64,000 bases of DNA from Jaminaea rosea. Its lineage: Eukaryota; Basidiomycota; Exobasidiomycetes; Microstromatales. The stretch is taken from assembly GCF_003144245.1 (NCBI RefSeq), contig NW_020289993.1, positions 310,001-374,000 on the forward strand, in the 5' to 3' direction. The notes under the pieces are model-generated. The model searched no databases, was not told where the DNA came from, and was given only the letters and a program-made list of their open reading frames with translations. A program made the translations under genes and the position numbers. This document shows, piece after piece, positions 28,937 through 39,089 of this stretch (its first letter is position 1; each line of letters starts with the position of its first letter).

Positions 28937-30618
28937 CTACCACTCCAACTGCAGATGCCTACACACGACCTTCATCCCCTCGCTCGGCATGAATAGAGCC
29001 TGCCCATGTTGCGCCCCCGGAATGACCGTCACACTCTCATCTGGCACCCCGGCAGACGACAAGTAGTCCAACACGGCAGGCACGTCGATCAGCACATCGT
29101 TGCCGCCGAGCACGACCTGCAATCTATCGCTCGCCATCGTCTGCAGGTCATCCGCCCAAAGCAGCATGTCCCACCAGAGGAAGCGGCGTGCAATACTGTA
29201 TGCCACACCCACTTCTCGAGCCACAAAGTAGCCCAAGAGGATCTCGATGCCCGTACCCCATCGCTTGGCGAGGAAGGCAAAGCTCGTCGCCCCCTCCCAC
29301 AGGCGGAAGCAGACCGGATCCACCAGTACGTGCCTGTGTGCCAGCTCGGGCGCATCTCGCGCAACCCAGCCGTGCACCATTGTCCCGTTGGAGTGGGAGA
29401 GGATCGTGCTCTTCTCAAAGTGGTGCGCGGCGAGGCAGGCGCGTACCGCTGCTACGTGCTCGTCTTTGTTGGGTGCATGGAGGAAGTATCGCCGGCTGAA
29501 GATGGAGACGCTGATGTTCGGTTGAAGGAGGATAGCTACCCCGCCTCGGTGCTTGACGAGGCGACGGAGCAGGACCGCATACTGTCCCAGGCCGATGCCA
29601 AGGCCGTGGAGGAAAAGGATGGGCTGCGTCCCGAAGGAGGTGTGTGACGTCGAGCGTGTACGCGCAGCGATGCTTGCGTTCGCTGGGTGACCATTCGCGG
29701 TCAGGCTAGGATCGTCGCGCTGCGGCTTGGGCGAGGAGGGAGGGAGGACAAGGAAGTCGCAAAGGCCATGTTGCTCCTTGCGGAAGCCGTGGACGAAGCG
29801 TAGCCAGGCGATTGCTGTGAAGGGGGCAGGCAGGGGGTCAGAGCTACTATTGCACAGTACCGTCTCAACGCCTACTCACTGGCTTCGGAGATGGAGTTGC
29901 AAACGACGTAGTACCCAAAGGGGCGTTGCAGCGTCTTGACTGGGTCGAGGGTCAACCGCATCGCCCTCGCCTTTGGGTTGTACCCTGGCGTGAACTTGTG
30001 GCCTAGCTGTACCTCCAACATGCCCAACCCCTTCTCGATCAATGCCATATTCTCCTGTCCCTTCTTGCTCGTATCAGCACGCAACTCGTCAAGCTCACGC
30101 CCACCAAAGGCCCACCCCAACCACTCTCGCGCATTATCGGCATAAATTTCCTCGAGGGGCTTGTGGTGAAACCACCTGCGCGCTCGAGAGCGAAAGAGGT
30201 TACGTTGCTCCTCCTGATGCTCAGCTGACTTGTCCCGCTCCGACGGGTGGGAATGATCCCCGAGACAGCGATGCAGTAGCTCCTCGAGTGCCTCAACGCT
30301 GACCTGAGGGGGAGGGAGGAGCTTCTGTGCCTCTCGTCGGAGGGAGAGCAAGTAGATGGAGAAGGGCACCTCGCATAGCGAGTAGTAGAATACCACACTC
30401 GAGAACCAATGGCGCGGTTTATCCCCTCGTAAAGCTATGTCGTAGCCTAGGTAGAGCCAGGAGATGGGCGTGACGCTCCACACGAAGAGGGCGAGGAAGG
30501 CCGCAAAGAGGAAGTGGAGCTTGTTGCGCCATGTGAGGGTGAGGAATGAGGCGAGGGGAGTCGGGGGTGGGGATGGCGCTGGGCTTGGTGAGGGGGATGG
30601 CGGTGCTGCTGCTGCCAT
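28937..30618 (-). CDS. Membrane-anchored alpha/beta hydrolase
   Basis: Two exons, complement(join(28937..29814,29880..30618)), 538 aa, with a 65-base intron. A Pro/Ser-rich N-terminus leads into two hydrophobic segments (LHFLFAAFLALFVWSVTPIS, then a segment at WFSSVVFYYSLCEVPFSIYL), placing the protein in a membrane. The first exon ends with a conserved-looking region (PFGYYVVCNSISEA). The second exon has the alpha/beta-hydrolase fold: PILFLHGLGIGLGQYAVLLR (oxyanion loop), nucleophile elbow TILSHSNGTMVHGW, acid in DPVCFRLWEG or GGNDVLIDV, and catalytic His in VIPGAQHGQALF. The elbow is S-H-S-N-G rather than G-H-S-x-G. Fungal relatives are uncharacterised AB-hydrolases; lipase or esterase action on a membrane substrate is inferred. 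Confidence 0.8.
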
Positions 30619-33133
30619 CGTACGAGAGTAGGGTGAGGGTGAGGGAATAGCAAGAAGAAGAGGATTGATTGGGCGCCACTTTGCCGTTGGGGCGGCCCGC
30701 CATGACGCAGCGGATGCGGAAAGAGATTAAGCCCCCCCTTCGTGTGAAAGGCAGCGCAAGATTGGGCCCAGATTTGAGCCTGGACTGGCTGGACCCTCAG
30801 GCGCGACGCATGCACGCGATGCTCGCCCCACCCGCGTTCTCATCTCCGGGGGCCCGCACGCAAAGCAAGGCAGAGAGAGGGACACGACACGGCGATTTTC
30901 TTCCTGACTACTCGAGACTACCACCTACCACTGACAAGGATGATCTCCAGCGAGACGGGGTCGTCTTGAAGAGGGAAGAGACCGAAAACAAGTGAATTAA
31001 CTGTGGAAGGCAATGGTAGTCAAGATGCGCTGTTCTCGCTCAGCGATATAGTATGGCTGCCATCCTGCGTGCCTCGCCTCACTCGCATTGCGCTAGCGTC
31101 ACCCTAGCTAGCCCTCTCATCATCATCACATCGCCACGAACGAGAACACGCTCAAGCGGCATGAGCAATTGAGACTATCAGTCATTCTGACAACTTTGAC
31201 ACTAGTCGCCGGTACTCCTAGATATGTAATGCTCACGGCCTCAATCCTTCCCTCCGACGTCCCCTTCCAGAGAGAGATCGCGCGTTGGTTGCTGCCCTCC
31301 GCAAGCCTTGCCCTCGCTTCTATCTCGACATCTCACAAAGAAGGAAGCGTCCGTCCGAGCTTTCTCCTTTCTTCTGCTCGCCTCATCCTACCCTCACCCC
31401 TTGCCCGCCGCATGGAAGCCGGGCCCCATCTTGCTGCTCGTCAGGCGGATGTGGATTATCAAAGAGGGACAAACAGATGCGGACCGTTCCCACGTCGTCG
31501 TCGTCGTCGATCGATATGGCACGGAATCATGCGCGAAACGTCGTCGTGCCACACCTGCGATCCCTGTACTTGCGCCTTCCTTCAAGGCAGGCCGAGTGAG
31601 CGATTACAGGACCTTTTGGCGTTTTGGTGCCCGACTCGCCGTCTTTGCCCTCCTGGCGGTCAGATGGACACGGGTTTGGGTTGAGGTATTCATAGTAACC
31701 TCGCGAATCTCATGCGTCCTCACGACATCACCTGGCCATGGCGCGACGATGAGCAACGTTGCGCCGCCTTGCCCTATGAGCGGAATTCGGCGAAGTCGCC
31801 GAAGGTACGCCATTGCGTAGAGCAAGGGAGCGTTGGTCATGTACGCAGTAGCGCGTAATGCCCAGACGGAACATAGCGCATTTGATGCTCGCACGACTCG
31901 TGGCTCTTGGACAGAGCAAAAGTACGATGGGCATCGAAGGGGGCTTCATGAGACGACGGTCCTGGCGAGTCAGGATCGATTGATACGTCTGGCGATAGGC
32001 GTGGTACCATTGAGGAGGAGCGAGGGAGCGTCCTCGTCCTCGACGTCTTCCTGGTCCCTTTACCCTGCACTTTGTTTGCCTCATCTCTCCTCCCTGCGTC
32101 GCGGCACGCTCACCGCGCCCCCACACCACGTGGACTGCGAGTCCGCGAGGCCTTGCCTGCCTCGCCTACCACAGACGCGGGTATGAGGCAACTTCTGGCC
32201 CAACGGTCGCATCCCTCTAAATCCAAACGCGGACCGTCTCTTGGGATTAGGGTAAGCCAGGACGAAGCGAGCATGACTACGGGTCTAGCTGGGGTCAGGC
32301 CTGGATCTGCTGGTTGCACACGAGGTACTGTCCACACATCTGATAGCCTAGCGCGCTGCCGCGTATGACCTTGGCTCAGTCAACATTGTCAAGTCGCCGC
32401 GACTTGCTCCCCGTGCCAGGGTCTCGCGTCGAACACTCATCTTGCCCTCGCTTCGTCTTCGGAACACATCGAATCCGCAAGATCCAGACGATAGAAGCGT
32501 GGTATTCTCCTCGCACGTCGCACAAGCAAGCACTGATTGGCCTCGGTTGCATCGGTTTTCGTTGTTCTGGGTGAACGAACCGAAGCGGAGAATCGTGGCC
32601 TCTGCGCTGACCAGAACAGCGCTTCGCCATGAGCGCCTTCTCCGCCGCACAGCAGGCTGCTCCCCATACTCAGCAACTTGCCATGCCGAACTTGGCCCGA
32701 GACATGGCAACGTTGGAAGACCCGACTTGCGAAGTCCGCTGTTCGCTATGGGGTGTGAGGCAACTCCTTTCGGTGGGCCACCGAGAGGTTGAGGATGGAG
32801 GGCAACGTAGGGTCGTGGCCGCAAAAGAGGCGGTCTCGACGGCTAGGCAGCGTGCGCGATGCGATGTTCAGAGAACATGCTACAATGCGACTGAAAGGGG
32901 CCGAGCCAGCGTCGGAATGATGACCAAAGCTCGACGCATCGAGACAATGTTGGGCACCAAGGCCACGAGCTCGTCCGGGAGGGGCTCGAAGCTCGCACAC
33001 GATCCCAGTGTCGTCTTCGAGCTCACGAAAAGGTATAAGACGGCTTTATCTCCTGGCTACTCGGTCCATTTCCCATCAAGCTTCTCTCTCCCCCTCTCCC
33101 CCTCCCTCAACACGCTCTCTCGCCTTTCCCAAC
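30619..33133. other. 2.5-kb gene-sparse region
   Basis: Many frames of 70-220 codons overlap here on both strands, none with a recognised motif, and several open only with TTG or CTG. No signal peptide plus cysteine pattern was found. Its composition is less pyrimidine-biased than nearby genes. It flanks the secreted-protein island on the left, and the last 100 bases are the promoter and CT-rich leader of the next gene. It could contain decayed sequence or a fast-evolving gene that I cannot resolve. Confidence 0.4.
33034..33044 (+). promoter_or_regulatory. TATA element of the first PA14-like gene
   Basis: TATAAGACGGC, 100 bases before ATG 33134. The identical 11 bases occur on the minus strand at 1934-1944 ahead of the cysteine-rich secreted gene. 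Confidence 0.5.
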
Positions 33134-33211
33134 ATGTTCCGCCTCTCCACCATCACTCTTGCGGCTGTAGCTGCTGTCCTCGTCTCGCAGGCTGGCGCCG
33201 CCCCTGCCAAC

Positions 33212-33249
<38 letters not shown>

Positions 33250-34153
33250 TCCGCACCCTCAACCCTCCTCTCCACCCTCTCAACCGACCAGGACACTGAC
33301 TGAGTCCGGTACCGTCCCCACGACGTATCTGACCACGTCGGGCACAGGCCCTCCGGAGGTTATCATCAAGACGACTCCCCCGACCCAACCTTCTCCGAGC
33401 AGTGTCCCAACGCCGAGCGACCCCCCTCAGAGCGACTCGGTTTCGAGCGGATGCACCTCGTATGCTACAGCCACGACGACAGAAACGAAGTCGAGCTTGA
33501 CTTCCACCAGTTCAACCACGTCGACCGACCAGGCCTCCTGCACTGCCATCGTCGAGGTTGACGTGCCGTGCAAGGACCCTCAAGGGTGGAATTGGGCCTA
33601 CTATCCCAACAATCGTACTGACGGCGACCCCAAGGTCAAGCCAGAGGACGTCAAGAAGGTGCAGCCCACCGACTCTGGTGTTACGCCCGAGGTTGGCTTC
33701 TACGACGACGGCGGCGGTAATTACTCTTACTATCAGTCGGACAAGGAGTTCCGAGCGGCAGGTGACGTCACCAACCAGCACACCTACTTTAAGGTCCCCG
33801 CAGACGGCAGGTACAACTTTAGGCTCAGCAAGGGTGATGCCGAAGCTTATTTCTGGTCAGGCGCGAACGCCTACTCGGGCTTTACTGGCTCGAACAACAG
33901 AACGGGCTCGTACTACAACTCTCAGGGCTACCACAATGCGACCGTCGCCATCAACCTTACGGCTGGTAACTACTACCCGCTTCGCATCTTCCAGTCAAAC
34001 GAGTTCGACGGCGGCCCTTCCGGCTTCGATTTCGAGGTCACTGACTCCAATGGAAACAAAGTGCCGGACGAGGACTTTGTCCAGTACAACTGTCGCTACG
34101 AGTACGAGAACAACGAGGGCGAGCCCTTCGCCGAATTCGGGAATGAGTCCTAA
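33134..34153 (+). CDS. Secreted GLEYA/PA14-like protein with His-Pro tract
   Basis: Single exon, 339 aa from ATG 33134 (CAACATGTTC). A signal peptide (residues 1-22, ending GAAP) is followed by NHP and a run of eight His-Pro pairs, then a Thr/Ser/Pro-rich stalk likely to be O-mannosylated. From about residue 140 comes a beta-rich domain: GWNWAYYPNN, FKVPADGRYNFRLSKGDAEA, YFWSGANAYSGFTG, TAGNYYPLRIFQSNEFDGG, FDFEVTDSNGN. This is the order of PA14/GLEYA carbohydrate-binding domains (Y-F/W opening, a D-D or D-A acid step, YYPxRI strand). It ends with FAEFGNES. Several N-x-S/T sites are present. No GPI signal is seen at the C-terminus, so it is probably released or linked to the wall. A second copy follows at 35414. 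Adhesin or glycan-binding function is inferred. Confidence 0.75.
33212..33259 (+). repeat. CACCCT hexamer repeat (His-Pro)
   Basis: Six exact CACCCT units then CATCCG and CACCCT, coding eight His-Pro pairs right after the signal peptide of the first PA14-like protein. The second copy has seven pairs at 35492-35533. Confidence 0.9.
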
Positions 34154-35413
34154 GCTCGCCTTTTTGCGGCTGACTCAACGGACTCAGGACGCGCATGCCT
34201 GCCCCCGGCCCCGCGCAACTCGGGAGCGGTGGTCTGCGCAACCATCTCGCTCCTCCTCCCTCTCTTGGTCAACTTCTCTCTCTTCCCCTGCTCACTTTCT
34301 CAAACGCTACTCGGCCTTTGTCTTCTCTGAGCATCGTGCTCACCTAATTTCTTTGAGCAATCCATTTGTCGTCGTAGAACTTCGGAACGCGTCTGGCTCG
34401 TCACGACGCCCGGCCCATTCAAGCGTGCACCACTTGCGCGCGTCGCAGTCTTGACATACGAGTTGCAATTGGCGGGCCCTGCCATGCAGCTAGACTAGCA
34501 CCGCACCCTCCCCATGCCTCGCCTCCATCGACTTGCGCAACTTTTGGCTTGACCCTGCATGGTCCGTGCGACCCAGTTTTGCTATGTCCCCGGGAACTCA
34601 TCATGCGCTGCGTACGACATCGCACGCCCCGTGGCCCTCCAGAGGCGTCTCGGCGAGCACTTTTGACGTCGTCTGAACTTGCTGTCCACGGGTCCTCGGA
34701 TCGAAGGCGCCGATGTTGCGCTCCTTCCGCCAACCAGAAAAGGCGCATTGGGAGCGGTCGGCCGTCTGGCTGGCTGCCGACTGGGCTTCTCGGAAAAAAA
34801 ATCCGTTCGATGCGGAGCATTCTCTGAGACACGGACATCGGGAAGCAGCCGCTGTGACGATATCAGGGTCTTCTGTGACCTTGAGCGGCTCTCGGCACCA
34901 ACTTCATCACCATCCGCAGACCCCGGATCAGAACGCGTCGACATCCGCGCATCGCAGCATTGGCACCGGCACCGGCACACACAAGGTCGACATATGGCAC
35001 CACCAGACATGATGCCTTTTGCGAGCTAAGTATCACTTTGTTCTGGGTCTCTCATCCCTCTGGAGCACCTTCTCGACTGCTAGCACAACCAGCGGCAGCC
35101 GCGGCATTTGAGCTTGCAGGTCTTTCGGCAACGCCAGACGGTCGATGAACGCGATGAGCAGGTTCCGAAAATCTTAGCTGCTTCGAGTCAACTCTGAACC
35201 ATCGAGAAAGGTATGCCTACGACAGCGCAGGACGGGGGACTCAGGCGCCATCCTCGCTACAGCGCTACACGATCCACACGGCGAAAGCAGTCACGGCCGC
35301 GGAAGACATCTTGGTGGACCCAAAGTGGTACAAAAGGGGCGCGTCCAGCCGCTCAATCAGCTTTCCATCAAGCACCTCTCCAGCATTTCCCGCACCCCTC
35401 TCCCAGGTCCAAC
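34154..35413. other. Gap between the tandem PA14-like genes
   Basis: No gene is supported over 1.26 kb. The last 100 bases resemble the leader of the first copy (TCAAGC followed by CTCTC-rich sequence and CCAACATGTT at the start), which fits tandem duplication. A TACAAAAG element at 35329-35336 may replace the TATA box. Confidence 0.4.
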
Positions 35414-36358
35414 ATGTTCAAGCTCAACACCCTCACTTTCACTGCCCTCGCAGCCATTGTCATCTCCCAAGCTGCTGGCGCCCCTGCCAACCATCCCCAT
35501 CCTCATCCTCACCCGCACCCTCACCCTCACCCAAGCCCAAGCCCAATGACGTCGCCCGTCACGACCGCCTACATCACAGAGACTGGGTCCGTTGCGACGA
35601 CTCGAACCGCGGGGCCACCAGACATGCCCAGCGTCATCGTGGACATGCCTCCCCCTGACTCAAGCATGTCGCCGTCCTCCAGTGGGCCCTCGTCGGTGCC
35701 GACTGCGACATCGACGGTTCCTTACAATGGAACCACGACGGCCACAACCACAAGCTCAGGGATCGTCGTCGTAGAGACACCCTGCACCGACCCCGCGGGC
35801 TACATCTGGGCACTCTACACCAAGGACTACACCAGTGCCGACGACCCGGATTACGACGCCTCATCCGACTTCCAGACAGAGGAGCCCGACGTGACGGGCG
35901 TGACCAACAAGGTCACCTTGAGGACGGAGACCGATGACAACTCCATCTACGGAAAGGAGGCGGACACCTCCTCATTCGCTCTCAACATCAAGACGTACCT
36001 TCACGCCCAAGAGAGCGGCACCTACACTTTCCAATTGGGCAACGAGGACGACGAGCTCCGCCTCTGGGTAGGTGACGGAGCCTACACCGGGTACAATGAC
36101 AACAATCGCGACGCAAATGTCTACCGGTCCAACGGAGAGAATGGGAGTGGCAACTATACCGTCGACCTAAACGAGGGACAATACTACCCTGTCCGCCTCC
36201 TCTTCTTCAACAAGAACGGCCAGTCAACCTTGAGCTTGAACGCAATCAGCCCAAACGGAACCATCATTGACGGAAACGATGGGAGCGGCTTCGTGCAATA
36301 CGGCTGCGACCCCAGGGAGAATGCTCCGCGGTTCAAGGACTTCGGCAACGAGGCTTAA
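35414..36358 (+). CDS. Secreted GLEYA/PA14-like protein, second copy
   Basis: Single exon, 314 aa from ATG 35414 (CAACATGTTC); the frame is open further 5' but the signal peptide starts here (MFKLNTLTFTALAAIVISQA, cleavage after GAP). It has the same NHP opening and seven His-Pro pairs, a Ser/Thr/Pro stalk, and the domain GYIWALYTKDY, YLHAQESGTYTFQLGNEDDE, LRLWVGDGAYTGYND, LNEGQYYPVRLLFFNKNGQS, LSLNAISPNGT. Here the canonical D-D pair of PA14/GLEYA (NEDDELRLW) is kept, while the first copy has GDAEAYFW. It ends FKDFGNEA, like the first copy. N-glycosylation sites are frequent. The pair has diverged strongly in the stalk and less in the domain. A cell-surface or secreted lectin-like role is inferred. 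Confidence 0.75.
   Translation: MFKLNTLTFTALAAIVISQAAGAPANHPHPHPHPHPHPHPSPSPMTSPVTTAYITETGSVATTRTAGPPDMPSVIVDMPPPDSSMSPSSSGPSSVPTATSTVPYNGTTTATTTSSGIVVVETPCTDPAGYIWALYTKDYTSADDPDYDASSDFQTEEPDVTGVTNKVTLRTETDDNSIYGKEADTSSFALNIKTYLHAQESGTYTFQLGNEDDELRLWVGDGAYTGYNDNNRDANVYRSNGENGSGNYTVDLNEGQYYPVRLLFFNKNGQSTLSLNAISPNGTIIDGNDGSGFVQYGCDPRENAPRFKDFGNEA
35492..35533 (+). repeat. His-Pro coding hexamer repeat, second copy
   Basis: Seven CAY-CCN pairs with mixed third bases (CATCCC, CATCCT, CACCCG, CACCCT). The varied codons mean the His-Pro tract is kept at protein level and is not just recent slippage. Confidence 0.85.
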
Positions 36359-37018
36359 GAAGATTGCCGGCTCTCCGCTAGATCTTTGGTACTCGAAGCC
36401 TGCTAAGGCATCGCGGTGCCGTACCAGAGGGTCTAGAAGAAGGTGTTGCTGTCGCCCTTCTCGCCGCCAACCCCGATGTTCCGGTCCTCAGACCTGGCCG
36501 ACCCATCCAGGTTTTCTCGCGAACGCGAATCGGGGTCCCCCCGCTTCACTTGTTTCTCTTCCAACACCTTTAGCCCGTCGCTCCTCAACTCGTTTTCGTC
36601 TTCATCCAATCTTCTTTTCTCGCTCTTTCTCAATGCTACCCTTTGCAACAGAGCGCCGCTTTTGTCCTGACGTGCTGGCTGAAGAGATGGGGGGTCGTAT
36701 CTGGATCTGAATCTTCGCTGAGCAAAAGCCTTGCCTGCGGGTTCTGCGATGCCGTTACCAGCGACAAAGACAAGCCCTCACTCGGGCGATGCATGAAGGG
36801 CTCAAGCGCTTCAATGCCGCATCCCGTGGCTCGCGCTGCTAGTCGCGTCGCTGGCGTCAAGAAAGTGAGTCAATCAAGATTGGATTATGACAGCTACAGG
36901 GAGCGAGGAACGGACTCGAGCTCCACAAAAATGGGAAGGCTCTAGCAGCGTTGCTGTGTGAGCAAATGAGCAAAACACTAGCAGCTCAGCCGCTCATGCC
37001 TCGCCGGGGCCTCATCCC
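36359..37018. other. Intergenic gap
   Basis: Lies between convergent genes: the second PA14-like copy (+) and the eight-Cys gene (-). It contains CT-rich stretches but no supported gene. Confidence 0.4.
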
Positions 37019-37509
37019 CTAATCCTGGGGGCAGTACGACAGCCACGGATCACTTCCCGCACTGTAACATTTGGTCGAGCTGACCACGGTAGTACACCCC
37101 CCTGCGCAATAGTCCTGGGTGCAGAGCTGACCTCGAGCGAGCGGCATATAGGCGGTCTGGCATGCTGTAAGGCGAATGTTTTGCACCGTATTGGCCGTAG
37201 CATCGTTGCGGACGCCCTGACAATTGCTGAGCGGGTTCGGGATAGGAGCACTCCTGCGTCAGATGCGCCTGGAACGGGGCGTGAGTGGGACGTATGTACG
37301 CCTTGGTCCAGCACTGAGCTAGAAGAAGGTGACATAAAGAAGGAGAGAGCACGATCTCAGCACGCGGTAAGATGCGCAGCTTGAGCTGCGACCCACTACG
37401 GCTCACCAAGAACAATTCGATTCCCCTGAGCCCCTGCGTAGGTTGCAAGGAGTAAGCTCGCGGCAAGCGTCGCAGCAACGATGGCTAGAAGAGACTTGAT
37501 AATGGTCAT
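37019..37509 (-). CDS. Small secreted eight-Cys protein with a 19-nt exon
   Basis: Three exons, complement(join(37019..37226,37300..37318,37407..37509)), 109 aa; introns of 73 and 88 bases (donors GTACAT and GTGAGC, acceptors CTCAG and TTCTAG, a CTGAC branch-point-like site in the 73-base intron). The middle exon is 19 bases and codes AQCWTKA; all phases close exactly and the last exon is open to TAG. Residues 1-27 form a signal peptide (MTIIKSLLAIVAATLAASLL then LATYAGA). The mature part has eight cysteines: QCWTKANC, LTAC, QLCTQDYCAGGC, TKC, SYC. The spacing C-x5-C, C-x4-C, C-x3-C matches the two plus-strand genes at 38017 and 39090, so I place it in the same family though its introns lie elsewhere. 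Candidate effector or antimicrobial peptide. No long single reading frame shows it. Confidence 0.65.
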
Positions 37510-38016
37510 GCTGGGGGTCGTTGATGATGAGGCAGAGAGACGATAGCTTTGCGAGTGAGAGTGGCTCTCAAACACGACTTCAGAGTCGAGGTTGATCTCA
37601 AAGCGCCGACGGCGAATCCTTGTTGCCCTCGAAAACAGCGCAGCTACAAGCCCAGGACAAACGGAGCGGGATGGCTGATACAGTAAGCAGCGACGCTTCT
37701 ACGCTTGCTCGTCACGCCTGCTGCGGAAGGTCTTCCCGGTTGCTCCTTGAGCTGCTCCGTGAGCTCCTACTTGCGACCAGTGACGGCCCGCAAGGATTCT
37801 CAGCCGCGCTCGATCCGGAGGGACGTCACGGGCGAGCCTTGTAGGCTACCGGAGCATCTTGCTCGCTCCAAAGAGGGCGCGAGCAACTCCGTCTTGCTGG
37901 GTCAAGGGTGTGTGACGGGGATGGCGAGGACAAGCCGATACCCTCCCTCGCTCACACAAAGCGCTCTCGTCTCTCCCATCCCCTGGCAACCCCGCATCTC
38001 CCCATCCCCACTAGCA
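37510..38016. promoter_or_regulatory. Divergent region between eight-Cys genes
   Basis: This 507-base gap lies between two outward-facing genes of the same secreted family, so it may carry a shared promoter. No gene or clear TATA box is seen. Confidence 0.4.
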
Positions 38017-38541
38017 ATGAAGCTCAGCCTCGCCAAGCAAGTCGCCTTCGCCTCCGCTGTGGGAATCCTGGTCATGGTAGCAGACGCTACGCAGCTCGGC
38101 TACTGCTATCGTCAGCCAGACTGCGATGGAACGCCCACAACTCTGACCGATGTTGGCGATAAGACGCCCACGTATGGCCATTGCCCCTCATATAAGCGAG
38201 ATGACACCCTCCTCCGGGCGGTGACCATGTACGCTTGCACTGTGAGTCACCGAAGGACGATCCACAGCCTCTCGCCTTTGCTTGAAGGCCTACTAATCGG
38301 ATTGACACTATCATTGACCTACGACCCGTGACCGGCTGTCCCGTTCGTTATTGTAGGACGCCAAGTGCCAAACGGGGTGCAAGGAAGCGAAAAAGCAGAT
38401 GTGCGCCAGCACTAGCACAGGCGGGACGTGAGTCTCAGTGTGATCACCGTGGTAGTGACGCGGGCTCTGCTCACTCGGCTGTCCCTGCTCTCCCCTCTGG
38501 TCCCGTCTTCCTTGCACAGCTTCAACTGCGTCAAGTACTGA
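38017..38541 (+). CDS. Small secreted eight-Cys protein A
   Basis: Three exons, join(38017..38241,38357..38427,38520..38541), 105 aa; introns of 115 and 92 bases, phases closing exactly. The signal peptide is about residues 1-25 (MKLSLAKQVAFASAVGILVM then VADA). The mature protein has TQLGYCYRQPDCDG, a Thr/Asp-rich loop, GHCPSYKRDD, VTMYACT, then DAKCQTGCKEAKKQMC and the terminal FNCVKY in the 22-base last exon. Eight cysteines, presumably four disulfides. It is closely similar to protein B at 39090, with identical intron positions, so the two arose by tandem duplication. I recognise no named family. The size, secretion and cysteine content fit fungal effectors or killer/antimicrobial peptides. 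Confidence 0.8.
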
Positions 38542-39089
38542 AGGATGGCTCCAGCCGCAGATGACCTTCGACCTGTCTGCATCAGACAGCAGGCGTTTCC
38601 TCCCTGTCTCTCACTCTTTGCCCACCTCTCTCGAGTGTCCACTTCATCTCGACTGCGCAACGTCAACCATTGTCACGACGAATGCGATTCCCTTCTACCG
38701 CACGCGAGCGCGACCATGCGATGCTCTGATCATGCTCGCTACCCTGCGCGCTATTTGTGATGCGTACTGCGACATATCTGCCCTTCTGCCCTGCGAATTG
38801 CCCCACAATCTCTTTGTCGCCCCTGATTTCGGCCCGCAACCAGCTTAGCCGTATTCGATCCGGGTCGAGGCCAGTAGTGAGCCTTGCAGAGCATCAGGAC
38901 GTTTGTCTTGCAGTGTGAAGCGCCCGAGCGATCCTCCCAGGCTGGGTCCAGGGTGAGGCTCATGGTGGGAGAGGGAGAACCATTAGCCTCCCGACGCCGC
39001 TGGCGAATAGGCAGCAACTCGTGGTCGCTCTCTTTTGCCTCCCTTCCTCTCAACATATCGCCGTACCGTACGCTCCACTGCCAGTCACC
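38542..39089. other. Gap between eight-Cys genes A and B
   Basis: Contains the 3' end of gene A and the promoter of gene B. No gene is supported in 548 bases. Confidence 0.4.

Noticed and set aside
31169-31684. Apparent signal-peptide-like frame
   Set aside because: It opens with TTG, not ATG, and has no ordered cysteine pattern or domain downstream.
33212-33259. CACCCT repeat as a telomere-like array
   Set aside because: The unit differs from TTAGGG/CCCTAA, it is in frame in a secreted protein, and the paralogue codes the same residues with other codons.
32348-33303. Overlapping frames of 158 and 224 codons on opposite strands
   Set aside because: No motifs; the plus frame runs into the leader of the PA14-like gene in another phase. 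A decayed or fast-evolving gene is possible but not supportable.
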